DNA of 64,000 nt from positions 1 through 64,000 of the forward strand of contig NZ_JACONV010000024.1 of the NCBI RefSeq assembly GCF_014358015.1. The letters run 5' to 3'. The stretch is from Pseudomonas triticifolii. Its GTDB lineage: Bacteria > Pseudomonadota > Gammaproteobacteria > Pseudomonadales > Pseudomonadaceae. A program made the translations under genes and the position numbers. Position 1 is the stretch's first letter; every line of letters starts with the position of its first letter. Positions 24,418 to 32,960 of the stretch are shown in pieces. The notes beneath the pieces are model-generated. The model made no database searches and was not told the DNA's origin. It saw only the letters and a list, made by a program, of their open reading frames with translations.

Positions 24418-25462
24418 GTTTCCCGCTCCTTGAAATGTGTGCTGATGTGGCCTGTTCGGCGTAATGCCGGGCCAGGATCAAGTCTTTGGCATCGTGGTCG
24501 GGTTGGCCCAGCCAGGTGTTGAACCCCAGCCGTTGACGCCCGTTAAGTTGAAACGCAGGGACTTCGGGCTGCTCAAGGATCAGGTTCAGATCCCAGTCCA
24601 GCTCGTGCCCCAGATACTCGGCCACCCAGGCCACCAGCTCCTTGAACGGCTGACCGTCGGGCAGCATGCCCATGTAGTCGTCCAGCTTGAGCGGGCCCAG
24701 GCGAATGCGGAATTTATGCTGACGGTCCCAGACGTGGCTGCCGAGGCAGAAATCGACACCCACCTGATTCGAGCTGACACCCAGGCGGCTGCGCTCGGGC
24801 AGTTCGAGCCATTGGCCGACGTACTCCTCAATCTCCACCGGCAGGCCGAAATACTCGGACAGAATTGCGCGCAATCCATCCGGGTAACGCGTCTGCGCCG
24901 CCAGATGGCCGCTGAAATGCAGTTTGGCCGTGTCGGGAATCAGCCCTTGTTCCAGCAGGCTCGGCATGCCGCGCCCACTCAGCGCCGCGAGCCGCGCAGA
25001 CCAGTAGTCATCGTCCGGGCGGTCATGACTGACGGTGGGGCGGGCTTCGGCCCAGGCCCGGTAGAACAGGCTCAGCAGGCGGTGATGAAACACGTCCAGA
25101 AAACGCTTGCTGGTGCTGTCGGCATTGTTGCGCTGGCGCTCGCGCACGTATTCGGTGATGTGCAGCGGCAGGGGACCATTAGGGCCGCCAAGGCCGAAGA
25201 AAAACTGTTCCAGCCGCGCCGGTGTGCCGTCGCCAGCCGGGGTCATTGAGGCCAGTGTCGAGGGCGCGAAGGCGCTTTCGGGCTGCTGGCCCAGGCGCAG
25301 CGGATCGTCGGCCAGCCGCACGGAGTGGCCGAATCTGGGCAGGTCCGGCGATTCGCATTCGATACGGCGCAGCGCCTGGAAAAAGTCGTATTCCCAGGGC
25401 TCGCTCTGCATGGCCGTCACAGTCTTCAAAGGGTCGGACGGCGTCCGGGTTTGGCTTTCCAT
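24410..25462 (-). CDS. tssG: T6SS baseplate protein TssG
   Basis: A 350-residue baseplate wedge protein (ImpH/VasB family) that binds TssF and TssE. Characteristic stretches are EPWEYDFFQALRRIECESP, FGHSVRLADDPLRLGQ, FFGLGGPNGPLPLHITEYVRER, and FLDVFHHRLLSLFYRAWAEARP. The open frame overlaps tssF by 37 bases if started at 25462; an internal ATG at 25411, just past the tssF stop, would remove 17 residues but has no ribosome site, so I keep the longer form. Confidence 0.95.
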   Translation of the reverse strand: MESQTRTPSDPLKTVTAMQSEPWEYDFFQALRRIECESPDLPRFGHSVRLADDPLRLGQQPESAFAPSTLASMTPAGDGTPARLEQFFFGLGGPNGPLPLHITEYVRERQRNNADSTSKRFLDVFHHRLLSLFYRAWAEARPTVSHDRPDDDYWSARLAALSGRGMPSLLEQGLIPDTAKLHFSGHLAAQTRYPDGLRAILSEYFGLPVEIEEYVGQWLELPERSRLGVSSNQVGVDFCLGSHVWDRQHKFRIRLGPLKLDDYMGMLPDGQPFKELVAWVAEYLGHELDWDLNLILEQPEVPAFQLNGRQRLGFNTWLGQPDHDAKDLILARHYAEQATSAHISRSGKHG

Positions 25463-27285
25463 CGCATGATCTCGCCGCGTTCGGTGGTACGTAGCACCGT
25501 CTCGGTAAAGCTGTTGATCGACACGTAACGTGCCAGGAAACGCTCGAACACGGCACCCAGCAAAAATACGCCGGTGCCGCGAAAGGCGTTCTCGTCAAAC
25601 TCCAGAGTGATCTCCAGCCCGCGCCCGAACACGATAGGCCCGGGCATCGGCAAGCGACGGGTGCAGGGTTTGCTGCTGACCTCGCGCAGGCCTTCGATCT
25701 GCAGCTGCAAGGCCGCGTCATTATCGTCGCCGTACAAGCGCAGCAACTCGCGCAGGGCGGCTGCGCCCTGACCTTGCTCGCTGAGGGACAGGTAGTTGAG
25801 CGACAGCTGGCTGATCAAGCGCCAGGCCTTGTTGTCGTGCGCGTGACTGGCGCGTGGCCGGCTCGGGCCTGCCAGGCAGCGGACCGCCGAGACGGGGGCA
25901 CTGTCGGCCAGCGTGAAGTCGGTCTTGCCGCTGCCCACGCTCATGAACAACGGCAGGTCGCGGTTGGTGCACAGTGCGCTGAGACCCAACTGGCGCAGGT
26001 CATGGCGATAGGGCGCCTGCTGACTGTCGACCAGGCTGATGAACGTCTCGCTGCCGACGTAGGTTGAACGCGTGCCGTTGCGTCGTTGTTCGCTGGACAG
26101 CACACGCGGCTCGCGGCGCAGGATGTAATACGCTTTGTCGCGACCATAGCGCGAAGGGTCACGCACGGCGTAGAACGGCAGAAACGGCTGGTCGGGGCCT
26201 GTGCCGTGGCCGGTCACACTTTTGAGCGAATGAATCTCGAAATCCATCGGCCGGGTGCGGTCGGCGATGGCGTGGTGTTCATGGACGCGGTCGGACAGGT
26301 GGATGCGGTCCAGACGACGCGGGAACAGGTTGATGGCCGGCGTGCAGAACGGCACGAACTGTTCCGCCCCGACGCTGCTCTCGAGCGACTGATCGAAGCT
26401 GTTGAACAGCACGATCAGTTCCAGCTCCTGGCCTGAACAGCGTTGAACGGCGCGCGTCAGGTGGGTGAAATCGACGAACAGATACCGCTGGGGCAGGGCG
26501 AAGTATTCCTGCAGCAGCCTGTAGCCCTGAAACGCCTGAGGCACGACGGGCAGGGCGGCTTCACTGTCATCGAAGCCACAAGGGCGCAACGCGTCGGCAG
26601 GCAGACGCTCCACCCAGTCGCCGCCTGGCTGGCGCGCGAAGACGGCGCAGGCGTTGCCAAGCAGTTGCTCGTAAAGGCGGAACGGCTGCTCGTCCGCACC
26701 GTGCAGGTAGAGCGGCAGGTTATTCAGCGCCAGGGTGTCGAACGTCAGCTCCGCGCCGGTACGCAACGTGATGCGCAGACCGGCCTTGGCTTTGGGTTCG
26801 CTGGCGGCCAGCCGTCCAAGTACGGCGGAAGGGTTGCCGAAGTATTCGGCCTGAGTGATCTGCAGCGGCCACAGCGTGACTTCGTGGGAGGTGCGGTATT
26901 CGCAGGGCGTCTGGGAGTCGCGACCCAGAGTTGCGCGCATCACGCTGTCGCGGGGCAGGGTGAAGCCGTCGCTCAACGAGCCCTCGTTTGGGTCGGTCTG
27001 CATCTGCACCACGGTCATCGAGGGCGTGGGTGCCAGGTAGTGCGGATAAGCGATTTCCAGCAGGTTGTGGGTGAAGGTCGGGTACTCGGCGTCCAGCTTG
27101 AGCTGCACGCGTGCGGTCAGGTAAGCGAAGCCTTCGAGCAGACGCTCGACGTAAGGGTCTGCGCAGTCCAGCCCCGACAAGGTCAGGCGCCCGGCGATCT
27201 TCGGGTATTCCTTGGCGAACTCGGCAGCACTCTCGCGAATGTGCTGCAGTTCCTGGTTGTACAGCCCGAGCAGGCGCGGATTCAT
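25426..27285 (-). CDS. tssF: T6SS baseplate protein TssF
   Basis: A 619-residue baseplate protein of the ImpG/VasA family, the partner of TssG. It begins with the family hallmark MNPRLLGLYNQELQHIRESA and continues FAKEYPKIAGRL and VERLLEGFAYLTARVQLKLD; later it contains CTPAINLFPRRLDRI and DRTRPMDFEIHSL, also typical. Full length. The start overlaps the tssE stop by four bases (ATGA), consistent with one translationally coupled tssE-F-G-clpV block. Confidence 0.97.
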   Translation of the reverse strand: MNPRLLGLYNQELQHIRESAAEFAKEYPKIAGRLTLSGLDCADPYVERLLEGFAYLTARVQLKLDAEYPTFTHNLLEIAYPHYLAPTPSMTVVQMQTDPNEGSLSDGFTLPRDSVMRATLGRDSQTPCEYRTSHEVTLWPLQITQAEYFGNPSAVLGRLAASEPKAKAGLRITLRTGAELTFDTLALNNLPLYLHGADEQPFRLYEQLLGNACAVFARQPGGDWVERLPADALRPCGFDDSEAALPVVPQAFQGYRLLQEYFALPQRYLFVDFTHLTRAVQRCSGQELELIVLFNSFDQSLESSVGAEQFVPFCTPAINLFPRRLDRIHLSDRVHEHHAIADRTRPMDFEIHSLKSVTGHGTGPDQPFLPFYAVRDPSRYGRDKAYYILRREPRVLSSEQRRNGTRSTYVGSETFISLVDSQQAPYRHDLRQLGLSALCTNRDLPLFMSVGSGKTDFTLADSAPVSAVRCLAGPSRPRASHAHDNKAWRLISQLSLNYLSLSEQGQGAAALRELLRLYGDDNDAALQLQIEGLREVSSKPCTRRLPMPGPIVFGRGLEITLEFDENAFRGTGVFLLGAVFERFLARYVSINSFTETVLRTTERGEIMRWKAKPGRRPTL

Positions 27286-27794
27286 GAGCGTCGCCTCTGT
27301 TCGGCCGGCATCACTCGTACATGGCCCGATTCCAGATCAAGTTCGGTGCGCAGCAGCAAAGGCAGCGGAACCGGTTGTGCCCACAGGTCGCCCTGGATTT
27401 CGAAGCTCATGGCGTTATGGTTCATTTCATCTCGACCGACATGGGCCTTCACGTGCAGGGTATGGGGCAGGATGCGCGGCTCGAACGTGACGATGGCCCG
27501 GTGAATCAGGCTTTCGAGCAGGTTCACATCGACACTCGACGCACTGTTTCCCGCCAGCGCGGGCAGGCCGTAGTTGATCACCGATGTGCCTGCCGGCGTA
27601 TGCAGCGTGGCGTCGGCATCCAGCAGCGACGTGGTGTTCAGCAGCCACGCAAGGTCGCGCAACACCGAAGCCTTGAGCTGATTCAACGACAGCACGCGTT
27701 TGTCCGGGCTTTCCTGCGGATTGCCCGGGTCTTCGTCGGTCAGGCGGTCCAGCAACGACGGCTGGAGACGCTCACGCAGGGTCAGGTCGCTCAC
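27282..27794 (-). CDS. tssE: T6SS baseplate protein TssE (gp25-like)
   Basis: A 170-residue gp25/lysozyme-like baseplate protein. The family features LTLRERLQPSLLDRLTD, VLRDLAWLLNTTS, VINYGLPALAG and the IVTFEPRILPHTLHV segment (with the conserved E-P-R motif) are all present. I start it at the GTG at 27794, which overlaps the stop of the preceding lipoprotein gene as GTGA and begins the conserved region; the in-frame ATG at 27845 would add 17 residues with no similarity, inside the neighbour. Confidence 0.92.
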   Translation of the reverse strand: MSDLTLRERLQPSLLDRLTDEDPGNPQESPDKRVLSLNQLKASVLRDLAWLLNTTSLLDADATLHTPAGTSVINYGLPALAGNSASSVDVNLLESLIHRAIVTFEPRILPHTLHVKAHVGRDEMNHNAMSFEIQGDLWAQPVPLPLLLRTELDLESGHVRVMPAEQRRRS

Positions 27795-28240
27795 CAGTCG
27801 AACAGCGCTGTGTAGTCTTTCTGGTCCCCGGTGCCACGCAGACAACTGGCGCTTCGAGCGATGACCGAAGGCTCAAGCTGTTCGTTGTTGAGACGCAGGG
27901 CGCGGTATTCGGAGCGGCATTCCAGGCTGTTCTGCGCGATGGGCATGACGTGCAGCACGATCACGATCGGTACGTTTTTGTAGGTCTCGACATGCGCCTT
28001 GCCGTCGCTACCCACGCTGAAATGGCAGGGCCATGGCATGTCCAGCGGCAGTGCGCTGTGGTCCGGCTTGAGCAGGGTGCAGCGTTGCTCTTCATTCCCC
28101 AGCGTGTAGGTCTTGCCGGCCAGACTGACCTGCACCGGATAGTCATTGGCGGGCGTCGGTGTAGCAGGTGTCTGCGCGCAAGCGCACAGGCTTGCCAGCA
28201 GGCCGCTCAACAGCAATGGCGTGCGAAAAAACAGGGTCAT
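27791..28240 (-). CDS. Lipoprotein, probable immunity to the Tae4 amidase
   Basis: A 149-residue predicted lipoprotein: MTLFFRTPLLLSGLLASLCAC is a signal peptide with an L-C-A-C lipobox (lipidated Cys at about 21), followed by a proline/threonine linker and a small periplasmic domain with four further cysteines that could form disulfides. Its start overlaps the amidase stop as ATGA and its stop overlaps tssE as GTGA. Periplasmic location next to a peptidoglycan amidase is what an immunity protein needs. I do not see clear similarity to the usual short Tai4 proteins, so the family is open; the role is inferred from context. Confidence 0.65.
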   Translation of the reverse strand: MTLFFRTPLLLSGLLASLCACAQTPATPTPANDYPVQVSLAGKTYTLGNEEQRCTLLKPDHSALPLDMPWPCHFSVGSDGKAHVETYKNVPIVIVLHVMPIAQNSLECRSEYRALRLNNEQLEPSVIARSASCLRGTGDQKDYTALFDW

Positions 28241-28695
28241 GCCAGCTCCCAGAACCAGATCTGCCGGGCCATGTGCCGGGGGTCGTCGTAACGACCTGCC
28301 GTCAGTCCGTACTTCCAGAGGTCGATGTGGTCGCCGGTCCTGGCGTCTGCGGACTGGCCCGATTGTGCGAAACAGTCCTTGAAAAAAACAATGCCGGTCT
28401 TGTCGTTCAGCTTCAGCCGGTCCTGCGCCGTACCACCGAGTATGAGTGGACGCCCCAGATGATGTTTCCATAGCCAGTTGGCCAGTGATTCAGCCCCGCG
28501 CGCATGTTCATGCTTGCATTTGGGCTCGGTGTAGGTGGACTTGTTGACCTTGATGGTCTTGTCCGCGTTCAGCGTGTAACTCATGCGTATGGCGCACTGA
28601 TTTTCCCAAGGCCCGTCGCAAGGTTTTCCACCTTCGAACGTTGCCCATATCTTGAGATATTCGTTCCACAAACTGATAAACGAAGGCTTGGCCAT
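28237..28695 (-). CDS. tae4: Tae4-family peptidoglycan amidase effector
   Basis: A 152-residue T6SS effector of the NlpC/P60-like Tae4 family, which cleaves the gamma-D-glutamyl-mDAP bond in the peptidoglycan of rival cells. The catalytic Cys is C34 in WENQCAIRMSYTL, and the His/Asp pair is H123/D125 in TGDHIDLWKYG. The family stretch HARGAESLANWLW and GIVFFKDC are also present. No signal peptide, as expected for a T6SS cargo, which probably rides inside the Hcp ring encoded 70 bp upstream. The gene sits inside the structural operon between hcp and tssE, coupled to its immunity gene. Confidence 0.92.
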   Translation of the reverse strand: MAKPSFISLWNEYLKIWATFEGGKPCDGPWENQCAIRMSYTLNADKTIKVNKSTYTEPKCKHEHARGAESLANWLWKHHLGRPLILGGTAQDRLKLNDKTGIVFFKDCFAQSGQSADARTGDHIDLWKYGLTAGRYDDPRHMARQIWFWELA

Positions 28696-28766
28696 GGTTC
28701 AGTTACCGCTAGGCAGGAGATTACCAACCGAGCGCTCCTGGTCGGCAAGACCAGGAGCGCCAGGAC

Positions 28767-29255
28767 TCAGCGCTTGGTGTTGGAGCGGATGTTCCAGCCG
28801 TATTTGACCGGGCCGCCTTCTTTGGTGCCGTCGGCTTTCTGAGGCTGGTAGTCGACCAGGACCTGGGCGAAGTTCAGGGTGACGTTTTCGATCAGGCGAT
28901 CATCGCTGCCCGAGCCGCCGGTGCTCAGGGAGGTGATCAGCACTTCTTCCAGATTGATGATCAGGTACTCGACCTGATTTTCGCCGCCTGCTTTGCGCAC
29001 GGTCAGCTTGACCTTGTCGATGTGCTTGCCGCTGGAGCAGTGCATCATCAGGTTCGGGGTGGATTTGTCGACGTACTTGGTGATCGACAGGTCCTGAATA
29101 TTGACCTTGCCCGCGCCACCGCCTGTGCCGGTGTGCATGTTGCCGGTCTGGGACATGCCCCAGCTCCAGTTCAATACATCGACTTCATCCTTGTGGGTCT
29201 TGTCCATGGACTCGCCCTTGATGTCACCGATCTTGATAAAGATATCGACAGCCAT
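28767..29255 (-). CDS. tssD: T6SS tube protein Hcp
   Basis: A 162-residue inner-tube protein forming hexameric rings. It has the Hcp1 pattern MAVDIFIKIGDIKGES at the start, VLNWSWGMSQTGNMHTGTGGGAGKV, the DKSTPNLMMHCSSGKHID region and NFAQVLVDYQPQKADG near the end. I start at 29255, where AGGAG stands seven bases upstream; the frame extends nine codons further without support. Tae4-type effectors are usually exported in the Hcp lumen, so the next gene is a natural cargo. Confidence 0.96.
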   Translation of the reverse strand: MAVDIFIKIGDIKGESMDKTHKDEVDVLNWSWGMSQTGNMHTGTGGGAGKVNIQDLSITKYVDKSTPNLMMHCSSGKHIDKVKLTVRKAGGENQVEYLIINLEEVLITSLSTGGSGSDDRLIENVTLNFAQVLVDYQPQKADGTKEGGPVKYGWNIRSNTKR

Positions 29256-29418
29256 GTGCTCTCCTGATGTGGCGTGAACCACTGTTCTGTTGATTGGCCA
29301 CGCGCCCCCATGGGCGCACGGCGTACTCGCGATCGAGTGCAGGGCACTCGTAAAACCGATTGGCGCGGTGCTGTCGCAGCAGGCGGCCCGACTGCGACGG
29401 CCTCACGCGCCGACGGTG

Positions 29419-30912
29419 TCAGGCGCCCTTGGCCGACGGCAGCTTGGAGACCAGACGCAGCGATACGGTCAGGCCTTCGAGCTGATAGTGCGGACGCAGG
29501 TAGAACCGTGAGTTGTAGTAACCCGGGTTGCCTTCAACGTCCTCGACCACCACTTCCGCCGCTGCCAGTGGATGCTGGGCCTTGGTGGTTTCGGTGGAGT
29601 GCGCCGGGTCGCCATCGACGTAATTGAGAATCCAGTCCTGCAGCCAGCGCTGCATTTCGTCCTTCTCTTTGAACGAGCCGATCTTGTCGCGCACGATGCA
29701 CTTGAGGTAGTGAGCGAAGCGGCAGGTGGCGAACAGGTATGGCAGACGGGCCGCCAGATTGGCGTTCGCCGTGGCATCCGGGTCGTCATACTCGGCAGGC
29801 TTTTGCAGCGATTGCGCACCGATGAACGCTGCAAAGTCAGTGTTCTTCTTGTGCAGCAGCGGCATGAAGCCGTTCTTGGCCAACTCGGCTTCGCGACGGT
29901 CCGAGATCGCGATTTCGGTCGGACACTTCATGTCCACGCCGCCATCGTCGGTCGGGAACGTGTGAGCCGGCAGGTTCTCGACTTCACCACCCGATTCGAC
30001 ACCGCGAATCCGCGAGCACCAGCCGTAGTGCTTGAACGAACGGTTGATGTTCACCGCCATGGCGTAAGCGGCGTTGGCCCAGGTGTATTTGGCGCTGTCG
30101 GCACCGTCGGTGTTCTCTTCGAACGCGAAGGCTTCCACCGGATCGGTCTTGGCGCCGTAAGGCAGACGTGCCAGGAAGCGCGGCATGGTCAGGCCGATAT
30201 AGCGCGAATCTTCCGATTCACGCAGCGAGCGCCAGCCCGCGTACTCCGGTGTGGTGAAGATCTTGGTCAGGTCACGCGGGTTGGACAGCTCCTGCCACGA
30301 CCCCATGCCCATCACGGTCGGCGAGGCCGCTGCGATGAACGGCGCGTGCATGGCGGCGCAGACTTTGGACAGCTCGCCCAGCAACTCGACGTCGGGTGGC
30401 GATTGATCGAAGTAGTAATCCCCCACCAGACAGCCATAGGGTTCACCGCCGAACTGGCCGTATTCCTCTTCGTACATCTTCTTGAAGATCGGGCTCTGAT
30501 CCCACGCCGTGCCCTTGAATTTCTTCAGGGTCTTGTGCAGCTCCGGCTTGGAGATGTTCAGCACGCGAATTTTCAGCTGCTCGTCGCTTTCGGTGTTGTT
30601 GACCAGATAGTGCAGGCCCCGCCAGGCGCTTTCCACTTGCTGGAAGTCCTGATGGTGGATGATCTGGTTCACCTGAGCGGTGAGCTTGGCGTCGATGGCG
30701 GCAATGATCGATTCGATCGACTTGATCGCATCGTTGGACACCAGCTCGGTTTGCGCCAGCGCCTGTTCGGCCAGTGTGCGTACAGCGGTTTCTACCGCTT
30801 CGCGCGCGCGCTCGGTCTTGGGTTTGAATTCCTGCAGCAGCAACGAAGCGAACTCACTGGTCTGTTCAGTGGTGCCCTGTTGTACCTGATTTTCGCGACT
30901 CGATTCGGTCAT
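29419..30912 (-). CDS. tssC: T6SS sheath large subunit TssC
   Basis: A 497-residue contractile sheath protein (VipB/EvpB family). Diagnostic stretches are FQQVESAWRGLHYLVNNTES, IFKKMYEEEYGQFGGEPYGC, LVGDYYFDQSPPDVELL, RFLARLPYGAKTDPVEAF and, at the end, FYLRPHYQLEGLTVSLRLVS. It starts at 30912 with AGGA nine bases upstream, 15 bp after tssB. A gap of about 160 bp separates it from hcp, where an extra promoter or processing site may lie. Confidence 0.97.
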   Translation of the reverse strand: MTESSRENQVQQGTTEQTSEFASLLLQEFKPKTERAREAVETAVRTLAEQALAQTELVSNDAIKSIESIIAAIDAKLTAQVNQIIHHQDFQQVESAWRGLHYLVNNTESDEQLKIRVLNISKPELHKTLKKFKGTAWDQSPIFKKMYEEEYGQFGGEPYGCLVGDYYFDQSPPDVELLGELSKVCAAMHAPFIAAASPTVMGMGSWQELSNPRDLTKIFTTPEYAGWRSLRESEDSRYIGLTMPRFLARLPYGAKTDPVEAFAFEENTDGADSAKYTWANAAYAMAVNINRSFKHYGWCSRIRGVESGGEVENLPAHTFPTDDGGVDMKCPTEIAISDRREAELAKNGFMPLLHKKNTDFAAFIGAQSLQKPAEYDDPDATANANLAARLPYLFATCRFAHYLKCIVRDKIGSFKEKDEMQRWLQDWILNYVDGDPAHSTETTKAQHPLAAAEVVVEDVEGNPGYYNSRFYLRPHYQLEGLTVSLRLVSKLPSAKGA

Positions 30913-30927
30913 GATGTGTGGTCCTGA

Positions 30928-31443
30928 TTACGCGTTGGGCTCGGAGTCCTGAGGCTTTGGCGCACTCGCCAGGGCCTGGAGCAACGCCGGATCCTTGATG
31001 GCCTTCATGATGATTTCTTCAGCGCCGGTCTTGCCGTCCATGTAGGTCAGCAGGTTCGCCAGCTGGGTACGCGCTTCGAGCAGCTTGTTGAGCGAGTCGA
31101 CCTTGCGCGCAACGGCGGCAGGGCTGAAGTCATCCATGCTCTCGAAGGTGATGTCCAGGCTCAGGTTGCCTTCGCCGGTCAGCTCGTTGGGCACGTGGAA
31201 GGCCACGCGTGGCTGCATCGCCTTGAGGCGCGAGTCGAAGTTGTCGACGTCGATTTCCAGGAACTTGCGATCGGCCACCGGAGCCAGAGGCTCTGCCGGC
31301 TTGCCGGCCAGGTCGGCCATCACGCCCATGACAAAAGGCAGTTGGACCTTCTTCTCGGCGCCGTAAAGCTCCACGTCGTATTCGATCTGAACTCGAGGCG
31401 CGCGGTTGCGCGCGATGAATTTCTGAGAACTGGTTTTCGCCAC
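30928..31443 (-). CDS. tssB: T6SS sheath small subunit TssB
   Basis: A 171-residue VipA/ImpB-family protein that pairs with TssC in the sheath. It contains SSQKFIARNRAPRVQIEYDVE, KVQLPFVMGVMADLAG, FLEIDVDNFDSRLKAMQPRVAF and the C-terminal helix used by ClpV (LNKLLEARTQLANLLTYMDG). The start codon is GTG at 31443, preceded by AGGAGGAG. Confidence 0.96.
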   Translation of the reverse strand: MAKTSSQKFIARNRAPRVQIEYDVELYGAEKKVQLPFVMGVMADLAGKPAEPLAPVADRKFLEIDVDNFDSRLKAMQPRVAFHVPNELTGEGNLSLDITFESMDDFSPAAVARKVDSLNKLLEARTQLANLLTYMDGKTGAEEIIMKAIKDPALLQALASAPKPQDSEPNA

Positions 31444-31538
31444 GTTGCTCCTCCTGGTCGCTGCTGCGACGGTGTTGGCGTCATCGGTCGTTGCCGGTAA
31501 CGGGATTGCGTGATCCGGGTTGAGACTTCGCCTGGAAG

Positions 31539-32570
31539 TCAGTCAGCCTCGGGTCCGCGCAAGTTTTCGAACTGGGACATACCGTCTGGAATCAGGTTGC
31601 GCACGATGGTTTCGAAATCGGCGTGCACCAGATTCTTCGCTCGGTTCAACAGCACAGGCAGCGGGCTGGAAGGCTCGTGTCGGGCGTAATAACTCAGAAT
31701 TCGATCCAGGCTGCGCAGCACGTCGTCGCGATTGGCAATGCCTTCGGGCGGCTGGGCAGCAACGGAGGCGGGCGCAGAGAAGGCAGGCGCCGGGCTGTCG
31801 TTCGTGTCGGTGGGTGATGTGTCGGTAGGCTGTGCATCGTCACGGGTGTGGGCGGGTTCGCCCAGAATCTGCAACGCCTGTTTCAACGGCTGTTTGAGCG
31901 CCGACAGGTCCACGCCCTGCGCGGAGCCCACGTGCTCGGAAACGAAGCGCTCGATGAAGTCGGCAGCTTCACGTGCTTCGCTCAAGGCGGTGCGAGTGGC
32001 GTTCAGTTGCTCGGGGTCGCTGTCGCGCAAGGCGGCGGACAGGGTCTCGCTGCTCAGGTTTTCGTCGTGGAATGTCTGCAGGCCACTGGCACTCAGCGCT
32101 GCGCGCAGGCTGATCGTGCCAAAGGCGCGGGAGCGGATCAGCGGGCTTTCACGCAGCAGCCGCACGTTGGTTTCGCAGGCAAGGCCTGAGAGTGCGTTGA
32201 CCCGAACGGTAGGATCGTTGTCGTCGTCGGCATCAAGCTGCGGGTAGATATCGGCCCAGTACTGCCTGAGCAGCTCGCTGATGAGTGTCAGCACGTTGCT
32301 CACGCCTGAAAATCCGTCGAGGGCGAGCGCACTTTGCAGCAGAAAGTGAGTGATACGCAGGTCTTTGCTGCGCTGTAACAGCGCAACGCTCGACTGTTCG
32401 ATAGTGCGCCATTGAGGCGGTTCGGCCGGCTGTATCGAGTCGCCCATTGCGCGCTCGGGTTTACCTTTGGCGTCACGCTCCAACTGCAGAAAGTCCGGGT
32501 CATATTCCAGATCCTCGCCGCAAGGCAAGTGGGTGGAAACGGCGGCCAGCAACAACGGAACATCCACCAA
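31539..32570 (-). CDS. tssA: T6SS assembly protein TssA
   Basis: A 343-residue ImpA-type TssA that caps and coordinates tube/sheath growth. The ImpA N-terminal domain is visible: PCGEDLEYDPDFLQLERDAKG, PQWRTIEQSSVALLQRSKDLR and ELLRQYWADIYPQLD. A Pro/Thr/Ser linker (about 240-275) leads to a C-terminal domain with VLRSLDRILSYYARHEPSSPLPVLLNRA. The best start is TTG at 32570, seven bases after AAGGAG; GTG at 32567 is the alternative. It is the first gene of the leftward T6SS operon. Confidence 0.93.
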   Translation of the reverse strand: MVDVPLLLAAVSTHLPCGEDLEYDPDFLQLERDAKGKPERAMGDSIQPAEPPQWRTIEQSSVALLQRSKDLRITHFLLQSALALDGFSGVSNVLTLISELLRQYWADIYPQLDADDDNDPTVRVNALSGLACETNVRLLRESPLIRSRAFGTISLRAALSASGLQTFHDENLSSETLSAALRDSDPEQLNATRTALSEAREAADFIERFVSEHVGSAQGVDLSALKQPLKQALQILGEPAHTRDDAQPTDTSPTDTNDSPAPAFSAPASVAAQPPEGIANRDDVLRSLDRILSYYARHEPSSPLPVLLNRAKNLVHADFETIVRNLIPDGMSQFENLRGPEAD

Positions 32571-32960
32571 AACCGATCTCCTTATCAAATCAGATGCTGT
32601 AATGCTGCTCTGTGGGAAATTTCCATGGGCAACTTTCTATAGATTGTTGCCAATACCCTTGCGTAATATCAATATGCAATCATCGTGGTTCTGGCGTTGA
32701 GCATTTTTGGTGTAGTACATAACGCTTGTCAAGGTTAAGCTATATCGGTTTCGTGCAGTTGTGACGGGCGCTGCAGGACGAACGGTATCTTAAGCGCACC
32801 CGTGTCAAAGCCACGAGTTTATGTTTAAAGTCGTGTGTTTTCATGACAGTAGATAATTAAAAATAAATTTTATGAACGTTTCACGCGGATGCAGGTCTCG
32901 CGTTCTTCGTTGTAGGCTTTTCGGGTTGTTTTTTGGGTGCGATATAAGCAAGGAGGCACG
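32571..32960. promoter_or_regulatory. Divergent T6SS promoter region with RsmA-like site at tagH
   Basis: About 390 bp of AT-rich DNA between the divergent tssA and tagH operons; no gene is present. It must hold both T6SS promoters. The tagH ribosome-binding site at 32949-32956 reads CAAGGAGG, which fits the CANGGANG core recognised by RsmA/CsrA proteins. I could not choose promoter hexamers with confidence and saw no clear sigma-54 element. Confidence 0.55.
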
